This document shows positions 18,503 to 28,621 of a stretch of 52,281 bases of DNA, piece by piece. The stretch's first letter is position 1, and each line of letters starts with the position of its first letter. The translations under genes were made by a program, and so were the position numbers. The notes beneath the pieces are model-generated. The model searched no databases and was not told the origin of the DNA. It was given only the letters and a program-made list of their open reading frames with translations. This stretch comes from Verrucomicrobiota bacterium. Its GTDB lineage: Bacteria > Verrucomicrobiota > Verrucomicrobiia > JAWXBN01. The stretch spans positions 1-52,281 of the forward strand of contig JAWXBN010000024.1 of NCBI GenBank assembly GCA_034440155.1, read 5' to 3'.

Positions 18503-19699
18503 CTAACGGATATTCAGGATCCCTGCGCAAATTGCGCAAGAGATAACTAAAAGCCAAGCGGGTAGCCGGGCAAATTGCAAAGCGGCAAAGGCGGTTACTG
18601 CTAGGATCAAAGAACCCGGGGAAGTGACCGAGCCTGTCCATACCGGGTGGATAAATGCTGCTGCCAAAATGCCGACTACTACGGCATTAGCACCCCGTAA
18701 AGCCGCTTGTGACAAAGGGCTACTGCGCAAATTGCTCCAGAAAGGTAATACCCCCAAAATAAGCAAAAGACCGGGTAAGAAAACAAACATTAAACACCAC
18801 AATCCTCCAATCCACCCCGGACCACTCCTCGCCATCACGACGCCAAGATAAGCGGCAAATGAGAATAACGGCCCCGGTAATGCTTGGGCCATGCCGTATC
18901 CGGCAAGGAATTCATCATGCGAAAGTAATTCCCGTCCTACTGTTTCCGTTTCCAAGAGCGGCAAAATAACATGACCCCCACCAAAAACAAGCGACCCGAC
19001 TCGGTAAAAATCCGCCGCACCTTGTGTCCATTGTCCCGGGTAAAAACCGGAAGTGAGAGGCAGCAGAATAAATAATCCTGCAAAAATCATCAGGGAAATG
19101 AGTGCGGAACGTTTACTTTCCACCACCGCAAATTGCCCGGCGGATACGGGGGGGATATTTCCATAACCTTTCCTTAAAAAGATCATCCCACAGCATAACC
19201 CCGCACCGATCAACACAAGCTGAATCCCAGGCCAAGTCACGATCAATGCGGCAGCCAGCGCGGCACACGCAAAAGCAAATCTTTTCCGATCGGGACAAAG
19301 TTTGTAACCCATCGCCCAGACAGCTTGAGCTACCACGGCCACCGCCGCAATTTTGAGTCCATGGATCCAAGGGGCCTGCGGATTAATCATGGCTACACCG
19401 TAACCACAGGCGATCATTACCAGCGCAGATGGTAACGTAAACCCGATAAAAGCCGCCACTGCCCCGCCGAATCCACCCCGTAAATAACCAATGGAAAAAC
19501 CTAACTGACTACTGGCCGGACCGGGGAGGAATTGACACAAGGCGACTAACTCTGCAAAGGCCGCCTCATCCAGCCATTTCTTTTTCCCGACAAACTCCTT
19601 TTGGAAATAGCCCAAATGCGCCACCGGACCACCAAAAGAGGTGAACCCGAGTCTCAGGAAGACAAGTAGGATCTCTAATACTGCGGAGGTTTTACTCAC
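18503..19699 (-). CDS. chrA: Chromate transporter, two-domain ChrA family
   Basis: A 398-residue inner-membrane protein made of two CHR domains. The first shows the signature FLRLGFTSFGGPVAHLGYF and FLPGPASSQLGFSIG near residues 14-75. The second repeats the pattern less strictly (YRVGSLVFGGGHVILPLLE, MAQALPGPLFSFAAYLG). About ten to twelve hydrophobic segments are present. Long-chain ChrA proteins export chromate by anion/proton exchange; related members may carry other oxyanions. No chrB or other resistance gene adjoins. The 3' half carries four GCAAWTTGC copies (18527, 18570, 18727, 19128), the last before a 15-kb stretch without any. Confidence 0.9.
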   Translation of the reverse strand: MSKTSAVLEILLVFLRLGFTSFGGPVAHLGYFQKEFVGKKKWLDEAAFAELVALCQFLPGPASSQLGFSIGYLRGGFGGAVAAFIGFTLPSALVMIACGYGVAMINPQAPWIHGLKIAAVAVVAQAVWAMGYKLCPDRKRFAFACAALAAALIVTWPGIQLVLIGAGLCCGMIFLRKGYGNIPPVSAGQFAVVESKRSALISLMIFAGLFILLPLTSGFYPGQWTQGAADFYRVGSLVFGGGHVILPLLETETVGRELLSHDEFLAGYGMAQALPGPLFSFAAYLGVVMARSGPGWIGGLWCLMFVFLPGLLLILGVLPFWSNLRSSPLSQAALRGANAVVVGILAAAFIHPVWTGSVTSPGSLILAVTAFAALQFARLPAWLLVISCAICAGILNIR

Positions 19700-19814
19700 G
19701 TCATTGGATTACCCCAAAGTCACCATCAGGGAAAGTAGATTTTTTTTTGCCCCGTGAATTTTTTATCCCTCCTGTTTTCGTCGTTCATTCCGGGAAAGTA
19801 TCCGCACCCCTACT

Positions 19815-21725
19815 TTACCGTTTTTTAGGGGGTTTTTCACGTTTGACCTCAGGCATAATCATTTGCACGAGGTTATCCATGGCCCGCCATTCTAAGTCAG
19901 GAGGGAGCAAGGGGGACGGAAGCTGGAGGTTGGTTTGTTTCCCTGATTTCTGCGGGTATGAGAGGATCACCCGGTCTTTGGCGCGTGTGACCGCGACATA
20001 CATCAGCCTGCGTTCTTCATTCATCTCGTCATCAGTCGTCACACGCGGATGGGGCATCTGCATCGATCCTGAGCCCATGATAAAAACAGCTGGCCACTCG
20101 AGCCCCTTTGAGGAATGGATCGTACTGAGGATCACGCAATCCTCCGGATGGGCCTTATGATCGCTTTTATCCAGTGTGAAAGCATCTAGAAAATCGGCCA
20201 AGTCCCCTTTAAATCCTTTCATGGAGTCCACGATACTATCGATTGTTTCCATCCGTTTTTCCCAGTCTTTCGGATAGTTTTTCTTAAAAATGGGTTTAAC
20301 GGCTTCCTTAAGATAATCACCCTTTTCATTCAGCTTCGAGAGTTTTGCCAAATCGTTAAGCCACCCTTCCATCTCACGAGCTTGTTTCGGCCAGGAAATC
20401 ACCTCAAAGAGTTGATCCTCCTGTGATGTCGCATCCATTCCCTGCGAAAAACTTTTTGCAGCCGTCTCCCCAAGCCCGGGGAATTGGGTAAGTGCCCGGG
20501 TCATGGCGAGTTTATCATTCCGATTGAATGACACTCTCAAGAAACTGATAAAATCCTTTACCTCCGCAGCATCACCGATGGCGAGACCTCCATACTTTTT
20601 ATAAGCGATCCGGTGCGCCTGTAAATAAGCCTCACACACTGTCAGGTTCACAGAGGAACGCGACAACACAGCCACATCGCAGGGTTTCATCCCCTTTTTA
20701 ATCACGCAATGGTTGATCCAATTCACAATGCCGTCAGCTTCACTTTGCACCGAGGAATAAATCCGACAATCCACCAGCGCATTGGTCTGGCGCGCGCTGC
20801 GCAGCTCGAGGCTGAAATCCTGGCCGGCAACTATCCTGTTAGCCAAATCTAGGATTTTTTGGCCTGAACGGAAATTATCTTCGAGCTTGAGGATTTTGGC
20901 ATTACCGGATCGTGCAAAATGGGAGATCAATTCCGCAGAGGCCCCCCGGAAACCATAAATACTTTGTTGGACATCGCCGACCACCATCAGGTTCACCGGA
21001 TGAAGGTTTTTGAGGATGGCATAGTTTAATTCACTATTATCCTGCACCTCATCGACCAAGACGTAGGGGAAACGCCTCCTTAACGATTCACGGTAAACCG
21101 TATCGCGGGCGAGACGGTCACGGAGCATGACCAATAAATCATCATAATCAACGGCATGGGCCGTTCTTTTGAGTTGCTGGTAAGTTTTATATACCTGCAT
21201 CAAAGTCCTGACCTCCGCCTCTCCTACCCATTGTTTCCCTAGTCCTCGCTCGATGGGCGCACAAGTATTATGACAGAAGGAGATGATTTCCGAGATTTTG
21301 GCTGGCATAAACAAGGAATCATTTGAAGGGACACCACATTCCTTATAGGCACTGCGCCACAGGGCCACGGCTTCAGAATCGTCAATAATCGAAAATGAAC
21401 GGCTGGAAAAACCAAAACCTTTTGGATCCTCCCTCATTAATTGGATCCCCACCGCATGGTAAGTGCCGACCACCATCTTTTCGTCATGATGACCCGGGGT
21501 ATCCGCAATCAAGCGGTTAACCCTCTTGAGCATTTCATTGGCTGCCTTCCGCGTGAAGGTAATCATCAGGATTTGTGAGCGACTCACCCCTCCCCTGATC
21601 AGGGATGAAACATAATGAACCGTGGTAGCCGTCTTACCGGTTCCCGCTCCGGCCATCACAATGATACGCGGGGAGCGCTCCTTGATTACAGCCATTTGAG
21701 ATGGATTCAAATTTAGTCGGGACAT
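19815..21725 (-). CDS. UvrD/PcrA/Rep-type superfamily 1 DNA helicase
   Basis: A 636-residue SF1A helicase. Motif I is AGAGTGKT at residues 25-32, motif Ia is ITFTRKAANEM, and motif II is VLVDEVQDNSELN near residue 225. QQSIYGFRGA (motif III) and LEDNFRSGQKIL (motif IV) follow. Motif V (ILSTIHSSKGLEWPAVFI) and motif VI (EERRLMYVAVTRAKDRV) are near the C-terminus. It translocates 3'-5' on single-stranded DNA in repair or replication-fork rescue. It lacks the extended C-terminal tail of some UvrD proteins, so UvrD, PcrA or Rep cannot be separated. It carries no GCAAWTTGC motif. Confidence 0.9.
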   Translation of the reverse strand: MSRLNLNPSQMAVIKERSPRIIVMAGAGTGKTATTVHYVSSLIRGGVSRSQILMITFTRKAANEMLKRVNRLIADTPGHHDEKMVVGTYHAVGIQLMREDPKGFGFSSRSFSIIDDSEAVALWRSAYKECGVPSNDSLFMPAKISEIISFCHNTCAPIERGLGKQWVGEAEVRTLMQVYKTYQQLKRTAHAVDYDDLLVMLRDRLARDTVYRESLRRRFPYVLVDEVQDNSELNYAILKNLHPVNLMVVGDVQQSIYGFRGASAELISHFARSGNAKILKLEDNFRSGQKILDLANRIVAGQDFSLELRSARQTNALVDCRIYSSVQSEADGIVNWINHCVIKKGMKPCDVAVLSRSSVNLTVCEAYLQAHRIAYKKYGGLAIGDAAEVKDFISFLRVSFNRNDKLAMTRALTQFPGLGETAAKSFSQGMDATSQEDQLFEVISWPKQAREMEGWLNDLAKLSKLNEKGDYLKEAVKPIFKKNYPKDWEKRMETIDSIVDSMKGFKGDLADFLDAFTLDKSDHKAHPEDCVILSTIHSSKGLEWPAVFIMGSGSMQMPHPRVTTDDEMNEERRLMYVAVTRAKDRVILSYPQKSGKQTNLQLPSPLLPPDLEWRAMDNLVQMIMPEVKREKPPKKR

Positions 21726-21801
21726 AAAGGGCTGAAACCTTTAGCAGAGAGCCTAAGGGAATGCCAAGCCCATCTTTTATGAATTCAACACCGGATTAAT
21801 C

Positions 21802-23664
21802 TTAATAAACCTTTTTTACAGGTCCCTTTTTGAGTGTTTTGATGTATGGGGTACCTGGAGGGAGTTGACCATTTTGAAAGTCCTGATCATAGACCCATTG
21901 CCTGCGGGGTTGACCGGCAGGTGTAAAGTCAGGTGACGTTTTACCCTCGACAGATTCAAAGACAGAAGAGAATGCCCCTTTGATGGATAGTGATATACCA
22001 GTCCAGTTTTCCAGATATTTTACAGCACTCTCAAATCCTTCGACTTTACCTGCGACCGGAGTGGAGTAACCCGTTAATAATGCAGCATTTACCGTTGTAG
22101 GCACTGCCTTGCGTAAACTCATGTCTTTTTGTGTCTTGTTTAGTGTGGTCCAGTTACCAGACAGGACCGTGACACTATCAGCGATTAATGCCGCTGGTTT
22201 TTTTGTGTATCCTGAGGCAACAGTCGTGACAGTACTATCAGCAGATAAATCCTTAAGATTCGATGGAATATTACTTCCGCTACCCCCACTATTATAGTCC
22301 CCTACCACATAAAGGTTATTTGGACTAACAACACTTAAACCGCCTTCGGGCAAAGTCTGACCGTTCATTAAGATCACTCCCCCAGGTTTCAGATCGGAGG
22401 AACCTTTGTATCCGACATAGATGATGCCGTTCCATAATTCTTTACCTACTAATTTAGTGTTCGATGTGTAGCTTTTATTATTAATGCCGAGGGCTTTGGT
22501 TTGTGCCGTACTTGTAAATCTTGTTTGATCTGAAAGGCTCTTCGGTATCAGGGCTACTCCTCTTGAGTCTGTCAGAGTGGACAGATCAGCTTTTACCATT
22601 GAGACAGGGGCATTTATCCGTTCATCTGTGAATGCCCCATCGATCTTAAATGTATTAGTCATGTATTGGTAAATAGCCCCATCTGTGGGCAAAATTTCCG
22701 TTCCATCTTTTGTATAATACTGTACTGTATTATCCGTTTGGTTCACTATGACTTTTAACCCCGCTTTATGATAGAAGCGTTCATCCGCCAATTCATCGGT
22801 AAAGACTTCATTATTTTGTATATTCACGGGCATTTCAATCAATTCACGGGCACTGTCGTTATTTGGATTACGATCCGAAGCATCAATATGCTCTGAACCT
22901 GAAATCTTTTCACCACTGGTGAGATAAGGCTTTTGTGTAAAGACATTTGTGCTGGTTGACGGATGGTTATTCGTTCCCATCCGTGGATTATAATCATTAT
23001 GAATCCCATTAACCGCCGAAACATAACCATCAAAAGTAATCGGGGAACCATCAGTCGTCCCATAATAGATTGATCCATTTGAATGGATCCGACCGGAGAC
23101 ATTCATCCCCCCCGATGGATGGATTTCCATATCAGATTCATAGAGTGCCCCAAAATAAAATATCGGTCTGATGGAGTATTTCAGAGGTTGCTCTAGCTGG
23201 ACTTGCATTTTAGACAAAAAGTTCTCATTGGCGGTATAAGCAGCCGAAAGGAAATAATAGTCCCTCACGTAGGGGTCGGGATTAGAATCCACCGGAGTAT
23301 TCACGGGATTTCCATCAGCATCCGTTGGCACCACGGCATTGACACTAAATTGATAATTTTTACCTAAGTTTAAAACAAATGTGGGAAGTGTTTTTGTGTT
23401 GATCTCAGTAGTCAACACATTAACTGTCACTTCTTTTTCAATTTCCTGCTTCGATGCAATGATCGTTTTTAAATCTGAATAATTTTTTTCAAGGGCGGAT
23501 TGTGCCACATAATAAATTTTAATACTTTCCTGATTCCTCTGTGACATACTGCGGTAATGATTGGTAGAAACCAAGCTTACAGCTAATATGGTGGACATAA
23601 TCGTGATCAAAATCACAACCATCAGCAAAACTCCCCCTTGATCAATACGTTGAGATGTCCTCAT
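21802..23664 (-). CDS. PilX-like pilus-assembly protein with large C-terminal domain (cassette 1)
   Basis: A 620-residue protein with a PilX/GspK-style N-terminus: GGVLLMVVILITIMSTILAV at residues 10-29 forms the single hydrophobic helix without the Glu+5 of ordinary pilins. The long Ser/Thr/Asn-rich remainder is extracytoplasmic and has repeat-like beta segments (PGGVILMNGQTLPEGG, SVVSPNNLYVVGDYNSGG). It is third in a PilV-PilW-PilX-type operon and its ATG overlaps the upstream stop as TAATG (23662-23666). Such minor components normally prime or cap a type IV or type II pseudopilus. No motor ATPase, secretin or major pilin lies in the window. Confidence 0.75.
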   Translation of the reverse strand: MRTSQRIDQGGVLLMVVILITIMSTILAVSLVSTNHYRSMSQRNQESIKIYYVAQSALEKNYSDLKTIIASKQEIEKEVTVNVLTTEINTKTLPTFVLNLGKNYQFSVNAVVPTDADGNPVNTPVDSNPDPYVRDYYFLSAAYTANENFLSKMQVQLEQPLKYSIRPIFYFGALYESDMEIHPSGGMNVSGRIHSNGSIYYGTTDGSPITFDGYVSAVNGIHNDYNPRMGTNNHPSTSTNVFTQKPYLTSGEKISGSEHIDASDRNPNNDSARELIEMPVNIQNNEVFTDELADERFYHKAGLKVIVNQTDNTVQYYTKDGTEILPTDGAIYQYMTNTFKIDGAFTDERINAPVSMVKADLSTLTDSRGVALIPKSLSDQTRFTSTAQTKALGINNKSYTSNTKLVGKELWNGIIYVGYKGSSDLKPGGVILMNGQTLPEGGLSVVSPNNLYVVGDYNSGGSGSNIPSNLKDLSADSTVTTVASGYTKKPAALIADSVTVLSGNWTTLNKTQKDMSLRKAVPTTVNAALLTGYSTPVAGKVEGFESAVKYLENWTGISLSIKGAFSSVFESVEGKTSPDFTPAGQPRRQWVYDQDFQNGQLPPGTPYIKTLKKGPVKKVY

Positions 23665-24536
23665 TATATCCCCCCCCCTGAGGGCATGAACTCGCTGGAA
23701 AAGAGCGGATCCTCATCATATTTTACCTGCGCTTCGACCCGGAATTTTTTCTGTCCTGATAATGTTGATATCGCTATTTCCAGACTAACGAGTACTTCCG
23801 CACCATTGAATTGGATCCTGGATTGTGTTTGATTTAATTTCCTGCAGAGTAATTGATAATTTCCCGAATCGGCATTCTCATAAAACCTGATTTCGTCCCC
23901 GGAAAACTCCAATACTGAATAATGACCAACCCTGATCTTTGTCCCCATCCAGACTTTCTGGGGGAGTGGCTCATCGAAGATAATTGTCCTTACTGCTGCA
24001 TTGGGATTATTAACACTCTTTACTTTCCTCGTAATGACCGGTCGCGTATCAAAGCGTACGATATCACCCACATTAATCACCAAATTTGTAGTCACGCCCG
24101 TGACAATTAATTGACTGGTATCTGTCACAGGTTGCAGAATCTGTTTTACATTAATTGTCTTCTGGTTCGGGCGCATGCCCTTTTTCTTAAAGTTATCGAC
24201 CTGTACCATCTTTGTTCCGGAATTTGCAGTATTGGAAATGCGGGCATCAAATGAGGGAATGAATATCTGGATTTTTTTCTGCCCGCCTGCACTGATGATT
24301 TCCTCAGGAGGCAATGGCGAAACCTTTAATAAAGACACAATCTTGTCGATAGATGACTGAAGTTGGTAATTCACTTCAGACTCCCGCTGTGTTTGGAGGC
24401 CTCCCCTGATCACAGTCATCCCGACAGTTAAAATCAAAATCGATGCAATGGAAGCAATCGCAATGGACACAGTCATCTCAGGCAAGCTGAATGCCCTGTG
24501 ATTATACTGACTGTGGTGTGTAGGGTATCGACTCAT
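23664..24536 (-). CDS. PilW-like minor pseudopilin (cassette 1)
   Basis: A 290-residue type IV pilin-like protein. The prepilin peptidase site reads RAFSLPEMTVSIAI at residues 14-27: cleavage would fall before F16 and Glu is at mature position +5 (E20). Residue -1 is Ala instead of the usual Gly. The hydrophobic helix continues to about residue 45. The mature domain is large and beta-rich, like PilW/GspJ proteins. Its ATG overlaps the upstream stop as ATGA (24533-24536), and its own stop overlaps the next start. It probably works as a minor pilin with the two neighbouring products. Confidence 0.78.
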   Translation of the reverse strand: MSRYPTHHSQYNHRAFSLPEMTVSIAIASIASILILTVGMTVIRGGLQTQRESEVNYQLQSSIDKIVSLLKVSPLPPEEIISAGGQKKIQIFIPSFDARISNTANSGTKMVQVDNFKKKGMRPNQKTINVKQILQPVTDTSQLIVTGVTTNLVINVGDIVRFDTRPVITRKVKSVNNPNAAVRTIIFDEPLPQKVWMGTKIRVGHYSVLEFSGDEIRFYENADSGNYQLLCRKLNQTQSRIQFNGAEVLVSLEIAISTLSGQKKFRVEAQVKYDEDPLFSSEFMPSGGGI

Positions 24537-25048
24537 CGGTCATCCGCCCTGGCTACCGCCAAGCTATTGGTCATGTAGCGTCCATGATAAAACCAATATG
24601 TATGTATGTCCGCCTCACGATAGGCTCCTAAATCTTTTACATTGACCACAGTCTCAAAGGCCACAGCTGCTGCAATATTCGTCATCCATTCACCGCCTGT
24701 CTGACGTGTACGGAATGTTTTGGAGCCCGTCACATTTGATTGGCCTTGGAACTCAGGATCACTGGTTTTTACCATCAGGCTAAAATCATAATTTGTATAA
24801 ACCGTCGTGACGACCCGCTCATAGTTCGTACTCAGAACCGTCTCTGCGATATTCCGGTTAATCCGGTTTGCCTGGCTATTAAATATAGAGAGGGAAGAAT
24901 AGACTTGGCTCATTAGAAGAGCCGTTAATGCACTGGCACAAAATACGGTCACGAGGCAAACGGCTAATACTACCTCGACCAGAGAAATCCCCTCAACAGA
25001 ATGATCACATTCTGTTTGATGATTGATTCCATGGTGCCTGTTGATCAT
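24533..25048 (-). CDS. PilV-like minor pseudopilin (cassette 1)
   Basis: A 171-residue pilin-like protein opening cassette 1. The leader ends VEG at residue 20, and the mature sequence starts ISLVEVVLAVCLVTVFCASA with Glu at +5 (E25), the class III signal of type IV pilins and pseudopilins. The remaining globular part is short. It is the first gene of a tightly overlapping three-gene operon read leftward from the 159-bp region shared with the histidine kinase. Confidence 0.78.
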   Translation of the reverse strand: MINRHHGINHQTECDHSVEGISLVEVVLAVCLVTVFCASALTALLMSQVYSSLSIFNSQANRINRNIAETVLSTNYERVVTTVYTNYDFSLMVKTSDPEFQGQSNVTGSKTFRTRQTGGEWMTNIAAAVAFETVVNVKDLGAYREADIHTYWFYHGRYMTNSLAVARADDR

Positions 25049-25207
25049 AATACTTTTATAAACGGGGGTCTATACCCTTTTAAACATAACATAAAAGAAT
25101 ATTAATCACGAGAAATATTCTTATTTATAGCCGGATAATATCATCAGGAAAAACCTTATTGTTTTTATTGCTGTAATTTATCGAATATCGTCTATTCTCA
25201 TTCAAGG

Positions 25208-26494
25208 ATGACGCTCAAGTCCTTAATGCACACACCTTCTAAAAAACTTCTCATGTTTTTTTTCGTCTTAGGAATCATGTGTATGTCCCTCCCCATTTGG
25301 ATATACGCATTATTTGAGCAAAAGATTTCACTTCCCTTTCACATCATACCCCTTGCAGATACCTTTACCATACTCGAAAGATCAATGGTCATATCCTACT
25401 ACGGTTTCGGGGCCGGAATACTCCTGGGTGCTTATAGCGGGACACTTCTTTTCCGAGGAATCGCTACTGAAAAGGAACAAAAACGTTCCGCCAAGCAAAT
25501 CCGTGAAAGTGAAGAAAAATACCGGATGATTTTCTCGACTGAAACTGATGCCATCATTCTTTTTGACAGCAAAGACTTATCTGTTATTGATATCAACCAA
25601 GCCGCCTTGGATCTATACGGTTATGTCAGGGATGAAACTCATCGTATCACTCTTCATGATCTTACTGATATACATGGATCATTAAAAGGAGTGTGCCCTG
25701 ACACAACGCACTTTAAGGGGGAGAAAATCCACCGTACAAAATCAGGGGACCGCATTCCCGTGGATGTTTCGGCAGCCTCATTTAACGCAAATCAAAAGAA
25801 TTATTTATGCCTGATCGCCCGGGATATCACCCACAGACGGGAACTCGAGGAAAGAATTCTGAATATCAGTAATGAAGAAAGACAAAGGATCGGTCATGAC
25901 TTGCATGATGGTCTGGGCCAAGAGTTAACAGCAGCTGCATTAACGGCTAAAGTACTGGAAAATAAACTCCGCCGGAAATCCCTACCAGAAGCCGACGACC
26001 TTGAAAGTCTTGTCTCATATCTGAATAAATCCATCTCTTCTACACGAGCTATTGCCCGTGGCCTGGCCCCTGTTAGCCTCGAGAAAAACGGTCTCCAAGC
26101 AGCATTAAAAGACCTTTTAGTATCCTTGGAGAATCAAACAGGAATTTATCTTTTTTTTTACTGGCCTGATAACCTGGAAATATATGATCGCGCCAATGAA
26201 ATCCACCTTTACCGGATCATCCAAGAAGCCGTTAATAACTCCCTGAAACACTCCCAATCCAAGGAAATTTGCGTATCCTTCGATATGGAGGAAAATGACG
26301 ATGTCACACTCAGTATCTCGGATAAAGGCAAGGGAATGAGTCCGGAAAGTCTGACTCACCCGAGTCTCGGGATGAGAACCATTCAATACCGGGCAGCGAT
26401 TCTCGGAGGACAAATAGAAATTATTTCTAGTAAAGAGGCTGGTACTACTCTCATTTGTCATTTTAATAATACCCATCCTAAAGAAAAATTATGA
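25208..26494 (+). CDS. PAS-containing sensor histidine kinase, HisKA_3 (NarX/DegS) type
   Basis: A 428-residue membrane kinase. Two hydrophobic segments (about residues 14-33 and 60-80) enclose a short periplasmic loop. A PAS domain spans about 98-215 (EEKYRMIFSTETDAIILFD, IARDITHRRELEE). The HisKA_3 dimerisation helix follows with phosphoacceptor His 233 in HDLHDGLGQE, then the ATPase domain: the N box is RIIQEAVNNSLKHS and the G box is SDKGKGMSPES. Its stop overlaps the regulator's ATG as ATGA (26491-26494), so the pair is co-translated. It is wedged between two pilin cassettes and runs opposite to them. The signal sensed is unknown. Confidence 0.92.
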   Translation: MTLKSLMHTPSKKLLMFFFVLGIMCMSLPIWIYALFEQKISLPFHIIPLADTFTILERSMVISYYGFGAGILLGAYSGTLLFRGIATEKEQKRSAKQIRESEEKYRMIFSTETDAIILFDSKDLSVIDINQAALDLYGYVRDETHRITLHDLTDIHGSLKGVCPDTTHFKGEKIHRTKSGDRIPVDVSAASFNANQKNYLCLIARDITHRRELEERILNISNEERQRIGHDLHDGLGQELTAAALTAKVLENKLRRKSLPEADDLESLVSYLNKSISSTRAIARGLAPVSLEKNGLQAALKDLLVSLENQTGIYLFFYWPDNLEIYDRANEIHLYRIIQEAVNNSLKHSQSKEICVSFDMEENDDVTLSISDKGKGMSPESLTHPSLGMRTIQYRAAILGGQIEIISSKEAGTTLICHFNNTHPKEKL

Positions 26495-27144
26495 ATAAGA
26501 TAATGATTATTGATGACCATCCCATTTTCAGGAATGGGTTAAAACTCCTCATTGAGAGTGAGGGCGATTTCCAAGTTGTCGCCCAGACAGATAACACAAC
26601 CGAGGCCGTCTCCCTTTACCAGGAACATAAACCTGATATCTCTATTGTCGATGTCACCCTCAAGGACTCCTCAGGCCTAGACCTGGTAAAATCTCTCCGT
26701 GAATACGACCCTGAAGCCCGCATCCTGGTCCTTTCCATGCATTCGGAAGACTTTTATGCAGAACGCGCCCTGAAGGCTGGGGCGAAAGGTTATATCATGA
26801 AGGAACAGGCAAGCGTAGATATCGTTAATGCCCTCAGGGCGATCTCCATAAACCAGATTTACCTGAGCCAGAAAATGATGAACCGCCTCTTCTCCAGGAC
26901 CTATGGGAAAAAACAAGATATTTCATTGAGTCCGATAGACTCCCTGACCGACCGTGAGCTCGAAGTCCTCCAAATGATCAGCGAAGGCAAAAGCGTCAAG
27001 GAAATCGCCTTTAACCTCTCCTTGAGCCACAAGACAATCGAAACCCACCGTTCGCATATCATGCACAAGATGGGTATTGCAAATTCTAATGAATTACTCC
27101 AGTTCGCTATCCATTGGAAAATCAGCAACCAAGAGAAAAACTAA
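26491..27144 (+). CDS. LuxR/NarL-family response regulator
   Basis: A 217-residue regulator. The receiver domain has the acidic pocket IIDDHP (D8, D9), phosphoacceptor D54 in ISIVDVTLKD and Lys in KGYIMKEQ. A LuxR-type helix-turn-helix occupies about 150-210 (LTDRELEVLQMISEGKSVKE, KTIETHRSHIMHKMGI). It is the cognate partner of the overlapping HisKA_3 kinase. Its TAA (27142-27144) overlaps the TAG of the convergent PilX-like gene (27143-27141). Control of one or both flanking pilin cassettes is plausible from position only. Confidence 0.93.
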   Translation: MNKIMIIDDHPIFRNGLKLLIESEGDFQVVAQTDNTTEAVSLYQEHKPDISIVDVTLKDSSGLDLVKSLREYDPEARILVLSMHSEDFYAERALKAGAKGYIMKEQASVDIVNALRAISINQIYLSQKMMNRLFSRTYGKKQDISLSPIDSLTDRELEVLQMISEGKSVKEIAFNLSLSHKTIETHRSHIMHKMGIANSNELLQFAIHWKISNQEKN

Positions 27145-28613
27145 TAATTCTCTTCCCATTTTGTCAGTTTGTATTTGGCAGGAGTACTCAGTGCATTCGG
27201 GTCACCAAAGAGGGATTCATCGATAGCTACAAAGTTCCCCCCATTGAGCGTGAGCTTATAGGCCACTGCCGAACCATAAAAATCAGTTGTTCCACTGATC
27301 GTCATGTCAGCTGAGGGCGCATAAACCACCCCAAAAAATTTGGGGCCACCAGCGATATTCACACTGGTACAGCTCGGTAATCCGTAAAATAGTGCATTTT
27401 TTGGCCTTCCATTGTTATTCACTAAGCCATTCCCCCCCAGACTCATTTCATCTGCAGCATAGAATTCCGCCACAAGATTATTATAATTTGTACCACCCAC
27501 AACGATTGTGTTTGTCGTGAAGGATGTAAATGTCTTGCCTTTGACTTTAAATGAATTTGTTGTGTACGTTGTCGTGACAGAATTCGTCACAATGGTGTAA
27601 GAAGGATTTATTTCAATATCGTCACCGCCACTGATCTTGATTCCCTTGGTTAAGTGTATCATGACCACTCCAGAGCCGGTAATAATCAGATTTGAAAGCT
27701 GGCTCGCGCTCATAACATAATAATTTGTTCCTCCAGTGGCTCCAACGGTGGCACCATCTGCAATCAATGTTTGAAAGCTCGCAAACCCTGCGGGTAACGA
27801 AACATCCGGTACGGTCGTGACCAAGGTATCAGTGACGCTATTGTCACGTCCTCCACCATCAACCATTGTGAAATTTGCATTAGTCCCGACTGTCCCACCA
27901 GGGCCAGTCTGGATCGATCCATAAATCGTCAAGTTCCCCGCGGTGACAGCATTCGTAACAGAGGCCAAGCTCCCCATATCGCCCCAGAAACGATATGCGC
28001 CGGTATTTCCATTCGCTAATACGCCGCTACCTGAATTATAGGATGTCAGTACCCCTGATCCCCCGTTCTGAACCACTCCTATCTTTCCAAATAATCCCAC
28101 CAGACTGACGACCGGGGAGACATCAGGCTCCACATATAGCTTTACCTTACGGGAGACCTCACTCTGTCCCAGCTTGGGAGCGGCATTGACATATCCCGTC
28201 GATTCAATGGTGTATGTACCCGTATAAGGGGCGGCCGTCTTTGGAGTGGTGACGACGACGCTATAGAGGGATGCCCCCTCATTTCCTGCGAAGAGTGAAC
28301 TCATCGCTGTGGAGTTCAGCGTCCATACAGTCCCTGTACCCGTCACGGTTTTTGTCCAGTTCGATGCACTTGTCCCACTGAAAGGATCAGTATTTGTCGT
28401 TGCCAACATCGTGACCCTGTTGATTTCACTCCAAGCATAATCAGCTCCAGCCTCGGCGGTGTACATTGCTTGGGTAAAAGGTACAAATCGGTAACCCGAC
28501 AACATGGTTTGTGAAGTAATCTGGAGGATACTCGCCGCAAGCACGGTCAATACAAAAACCATGCTGAGTACCACCAAGATTGTTGATCCATTATTTGAAT
28601 TTTTATTTTTCAT
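27141..28613 (-). CDS. PilX-like pilus-assembly protein (cassette 2)
   Basis: A 490-residue protein with a PilX-type hydrophobic N-terminus (STILVVLSMVFVLTVLAAS) followed by QAMYTAEAGADYAW, a segment common after the helix in PilX proteins. The rest is Thr/Gly/Asn-rich with beta-helix-like stretches, ending in a region (GGPKFFGVVYAPSADMTISG) that resembles the DUF7305 domain of pilus-tip or surface proteins. ATG 28613 is preferred to ATG 28628 because GGGAG lies 8 nt before it. It is the last gene of cassette 2 and the positional counterpart of the 620-residue protein of cassette 1. Confidence 0.75.
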   Translation of the reverse strand: MKNKNSNNGSTILVVLSMVFVLTVLAASILQITSQTMLSGYRFVPFTQAMYTAEAGADYAWSEINRVTMLATTNTDPFSGTSASNWTKTVTGTGTVWTLNSTAMSSLFAGNEGASLYSVVVTTPKTAAPYTGTYTIESTGYVNAAPKLGQSEVSRKVKLYVEPDVSPVVSLVGLFGKIGVVQNGGSGVLTSYNSGSGVLANGNTGAYRFWGDMGSLASVTNAVTAGNLTIYGSIQTGPGGTVGTNANFTMVDGGGRDNSVTDTLVTTVPDVSLPAGFASFQTLIADGATVGATGGTNYYVMSASQLSNLIITGSGVVMIHLTKGIKISGGDDIEINPSYTIVTNSVTTTYTTNSFKVKGKTFTSFTTNTIVVGGTNYNNLVAEFYAADEMSLGGNGLVNNNGRPKNALFYGLPSCTSVNIAGGPKFFGVVYAPSADMTISGTTDFYGSAVAYKLTLNGGNFVAIDESLFGDPNALSTPAKYKLTKWEENY

Positions 28614-28621
28614 AATATTGA

